From contig DUPC01000063.1 of NCBI GenBank assembly GCA_012838545.1, forward strand, positions 1 through 36,256: 36,256 bases of DNA. Reading direction: 5' to 3'. This document shows, piece by piece, positions 35,347-36,256 of the stretch. The notes below the pieces were generated by a model. The model worked only from the letters and a program-made list of their open reading frames with translations. It ran no database searches and was not told the DNA's origin. Every line of letters starts with the position of its first letter. Position 1 is the first letter of the stretch. The stretch comes from Acholeplasmataceae bacterium (GTDB lineage Bacteria > Bacillota_I > Bacilli_A > ML615J-28 > CAG-313). The translations under genes were made by a program, and so were the position numbers.

Positions 35347-35991
35347 TTAATCGTCTAATTGCGAAAGGGCAATATTTCCCAAACCGTAATAGCGCGGAAC
35401 TTCGCCTTGAATGGTTTGCGATGCAAGCAATATTTTGGTTTTGGTTTCGAGTTTTCTTCGGGAAAGCGGAAATAAAGCTTCCAGGTCGATATCAAAAACC
35501 AAATAAACTTCTATTAGGCTGTTGTTGATGCCGAACTCCTTGGTCAACGTTACAATATCCGCTCGATATGTTCCCAGGGGTTTTATCGGAACTTTGATTT
35601 TAGGTCCATAGCTTGCCAGAATATTTTGGCTGAATAAATAGCCTAAAGGGAACTCAATCTTGCCAAAGGCTTTTTCAAGTTCCTCGGTCGCAAGGAGTCT
35701 CATGACCTCTTCGTTAAGGTTTCCTAAAAGGGAATTTGTTACTTTGGTATTGATGATGAGGCTTTCGATATCCTGATTATTGTATTTAATTTGCAAAATG
35801 TTTTCGGTTTCCAATTCGTTAACAATTTGTTTTGATATAACATTGGCAATGACAAAAGAAGCATGGGTTTGAATTTGTTTGTTAATAAAAGTAGTTGTTC
35901 TGTCGCTAAAGTAATTGTCGATTGCCTTAAGGATTAAGGCAGGAAGCAAAAGAATCAACAATACAATTAAGATTTTTCGCATTTTGTTCAT
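35347..35991 (-). CDS. yunB: YunB-like protein
   Basis: A 214-residue protein that I recognise as YunB family. An N-terminal membrane anchor (residues 5-23, RKILIVLLILLLPALILKA) precedes an extracytoplasmic domain. The family features are the IQTHASFVIANVISKQIVNEL start, a NTKVTNSLL..NEEVMRLL section, LGYLFSQNILASYGPKIKVPIKPLG, EFGINNSLIEVYLVFDID, and IQGEVPRYYG at the end. YunB is a sporulation protein in Bacillus; its molecular role is unknown. AAGGTG lies 7 bases before the ATG. No strong terminator follows it. Confidence 0.85.
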   Translation of the reverse strand: MNKMRKILIVLLILLLPALILKAIDNYFSDRTTTFINKQIQTHASFVIANVISKQIVNELETENILQIKYNNQDIESLIINTKVTNSLLGNLNEEVMRLLATEELEKAFGKIEFPLGYLFSQNILASYGPKIKVPIKPLGTYRADIVTLTKEFGINNSLIEVYLVFDIDLEALFPLSRRKLETKTKILLASQTIQGEVPRYYGLGNIALSQLDD

Positions 35992-36055
35992 ATAGAATCA
36001 CCTTAATACATTGTATTGGGAAAAAGCCTTTATCATTCGACATCAAGAAACAATA

Positions 36056-36095
36056 AAAAGATGGTCTCCCCTTTAAAAGTTGGTGCCCATCTTTA
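36056..36095 (-). terminator. Terminator of ispF
   Basis: AAAGATGG (minus strand, 36094-36087) pairs with CCATCTTT (36064-36057) around a 22-base loop, followed by a U-rich run. It begins only a few bases past the ispF stop. Confidence 0.7.
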
Positions 36096-36096
36096 A

Positions 36097-36256
36097 TCAA
36101 TTATCAAGATTTCGTTTTACCAAGCAAACAGCCTCCGCTGCCACACCTTCGCCTTTCCCCACAAGCCCGCGTTTTTCCATGGTTGTGGCTTTGACGGATA
36201 CATTGTTTTCCGAAATTGACAGCAGACCAGCAATGTTTTTGGCCATTTGGTATTTA
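36097..36256 (-). CDS. ispF: 2-C-methyl-D-erythritol 2,4-cyclodiphosphate synthase, 3' end only
   Basis: The last 52 codons of a gene cut by the right edge of the window. The translation contains MAKNIAGLLS, NVSVKATTMEKRG and GKGEGVAAEAVCLV, which match the C-terminus of IspF, including the KATT motif and Glu that help bind CDP and the metal. It acts in the methylerythritol phosphate route to isoprenoids. Whether it is stand-alone or the end of a fused IspDF cannot be seen. It ends with TGA at 36099-36097. Confidence 0.88.
   Translation of the reverse strand, partial: KYQMAKNIAGLLSISENNVSVKATTMEKRGLVGKGEGVAAEAVCLVKRNLDN

Overview
The window is a dense, AT-rich stretch of a bacterial chromosome in which every gene I accept lies on the minus strand. 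TAA, TAG and TGA all end genes, so the standard code fits. The gene set (pcrA-ligA, YolD with a UvrX-type polymerase, groESL, a CIRCE operator, a YunB-like protein, a CwlD-type amidase, Asd and aspartokinase for the diaminopimelate route) and the AGGAGG-type ribosome binding sites suggest a low-GC Bacillota member. It could lie in or near the Erysipelotrichia, Acholeplasmatales or RF39-like lineages, but it still makes peptidoglycan. This placement is an inference from gene content. I saw no rRNA, tRNA, CRISPR array, insertion sequence or prophage.

Layout in order of transcription (high to low coordinates). The 3' end of ispF enters at the right edge and stops at a terminator. A yunB-like gene follows. 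An eight-gene run then reads nfu, an S1-domain protein, a thioredoxin-like lipoprotein, an amidase, tsaE, tsaB, a RimI-like acetyltransferase and tsaD. The last four, acetyltransferase included, are the usual t6A tRNA-modification cluster. A Ca2+-type P-type ATPase follows as a single gene. Next is a translationally coupled pair, a metallo-beta-lactamase/beta-CASP-like protein and an unrecognised 387-residue protein, closed by a strong terminator.

From about 25.86 kb to 12.83 kb I see one promoter, ten closely packed genes and no convincing internal terminator: groES, groEL, a CvpA-like membrane protein, a second membrane protein, a long coiled-coil protein, a B3/4 editing-domain protein, glnS, pcrA, an alpha/beta hydrolase and ligA. 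htpG follows with its own consensus promoter overlapped by a CIRCE operator. The groES promoter lacks a recognisable CIRCE.

The left third holds a small operon (78-residue protein, methyltransferase, GNAT, small membrane protein), a patatin-like lipase, a polytopic membrane protein, a DNA-repair operon (Y-family polymerase, YolD, small membrane protein, deoxyinosine-type glycosylase), lysC-asd, and a glycerophosphodiesterase with a DUF5680-like protein. The first 422 bases hold only a terminator and AT-rich inverted repeats.

The best candidates for undescribed biology are the three uncharacterised proteins between groEL and the B3/4-glnS pair, the beta-CASP-like/387-residue pair, the unusual heat-shock wiring with a divergent GroES, and the repair operon with an embedded membrane protein.
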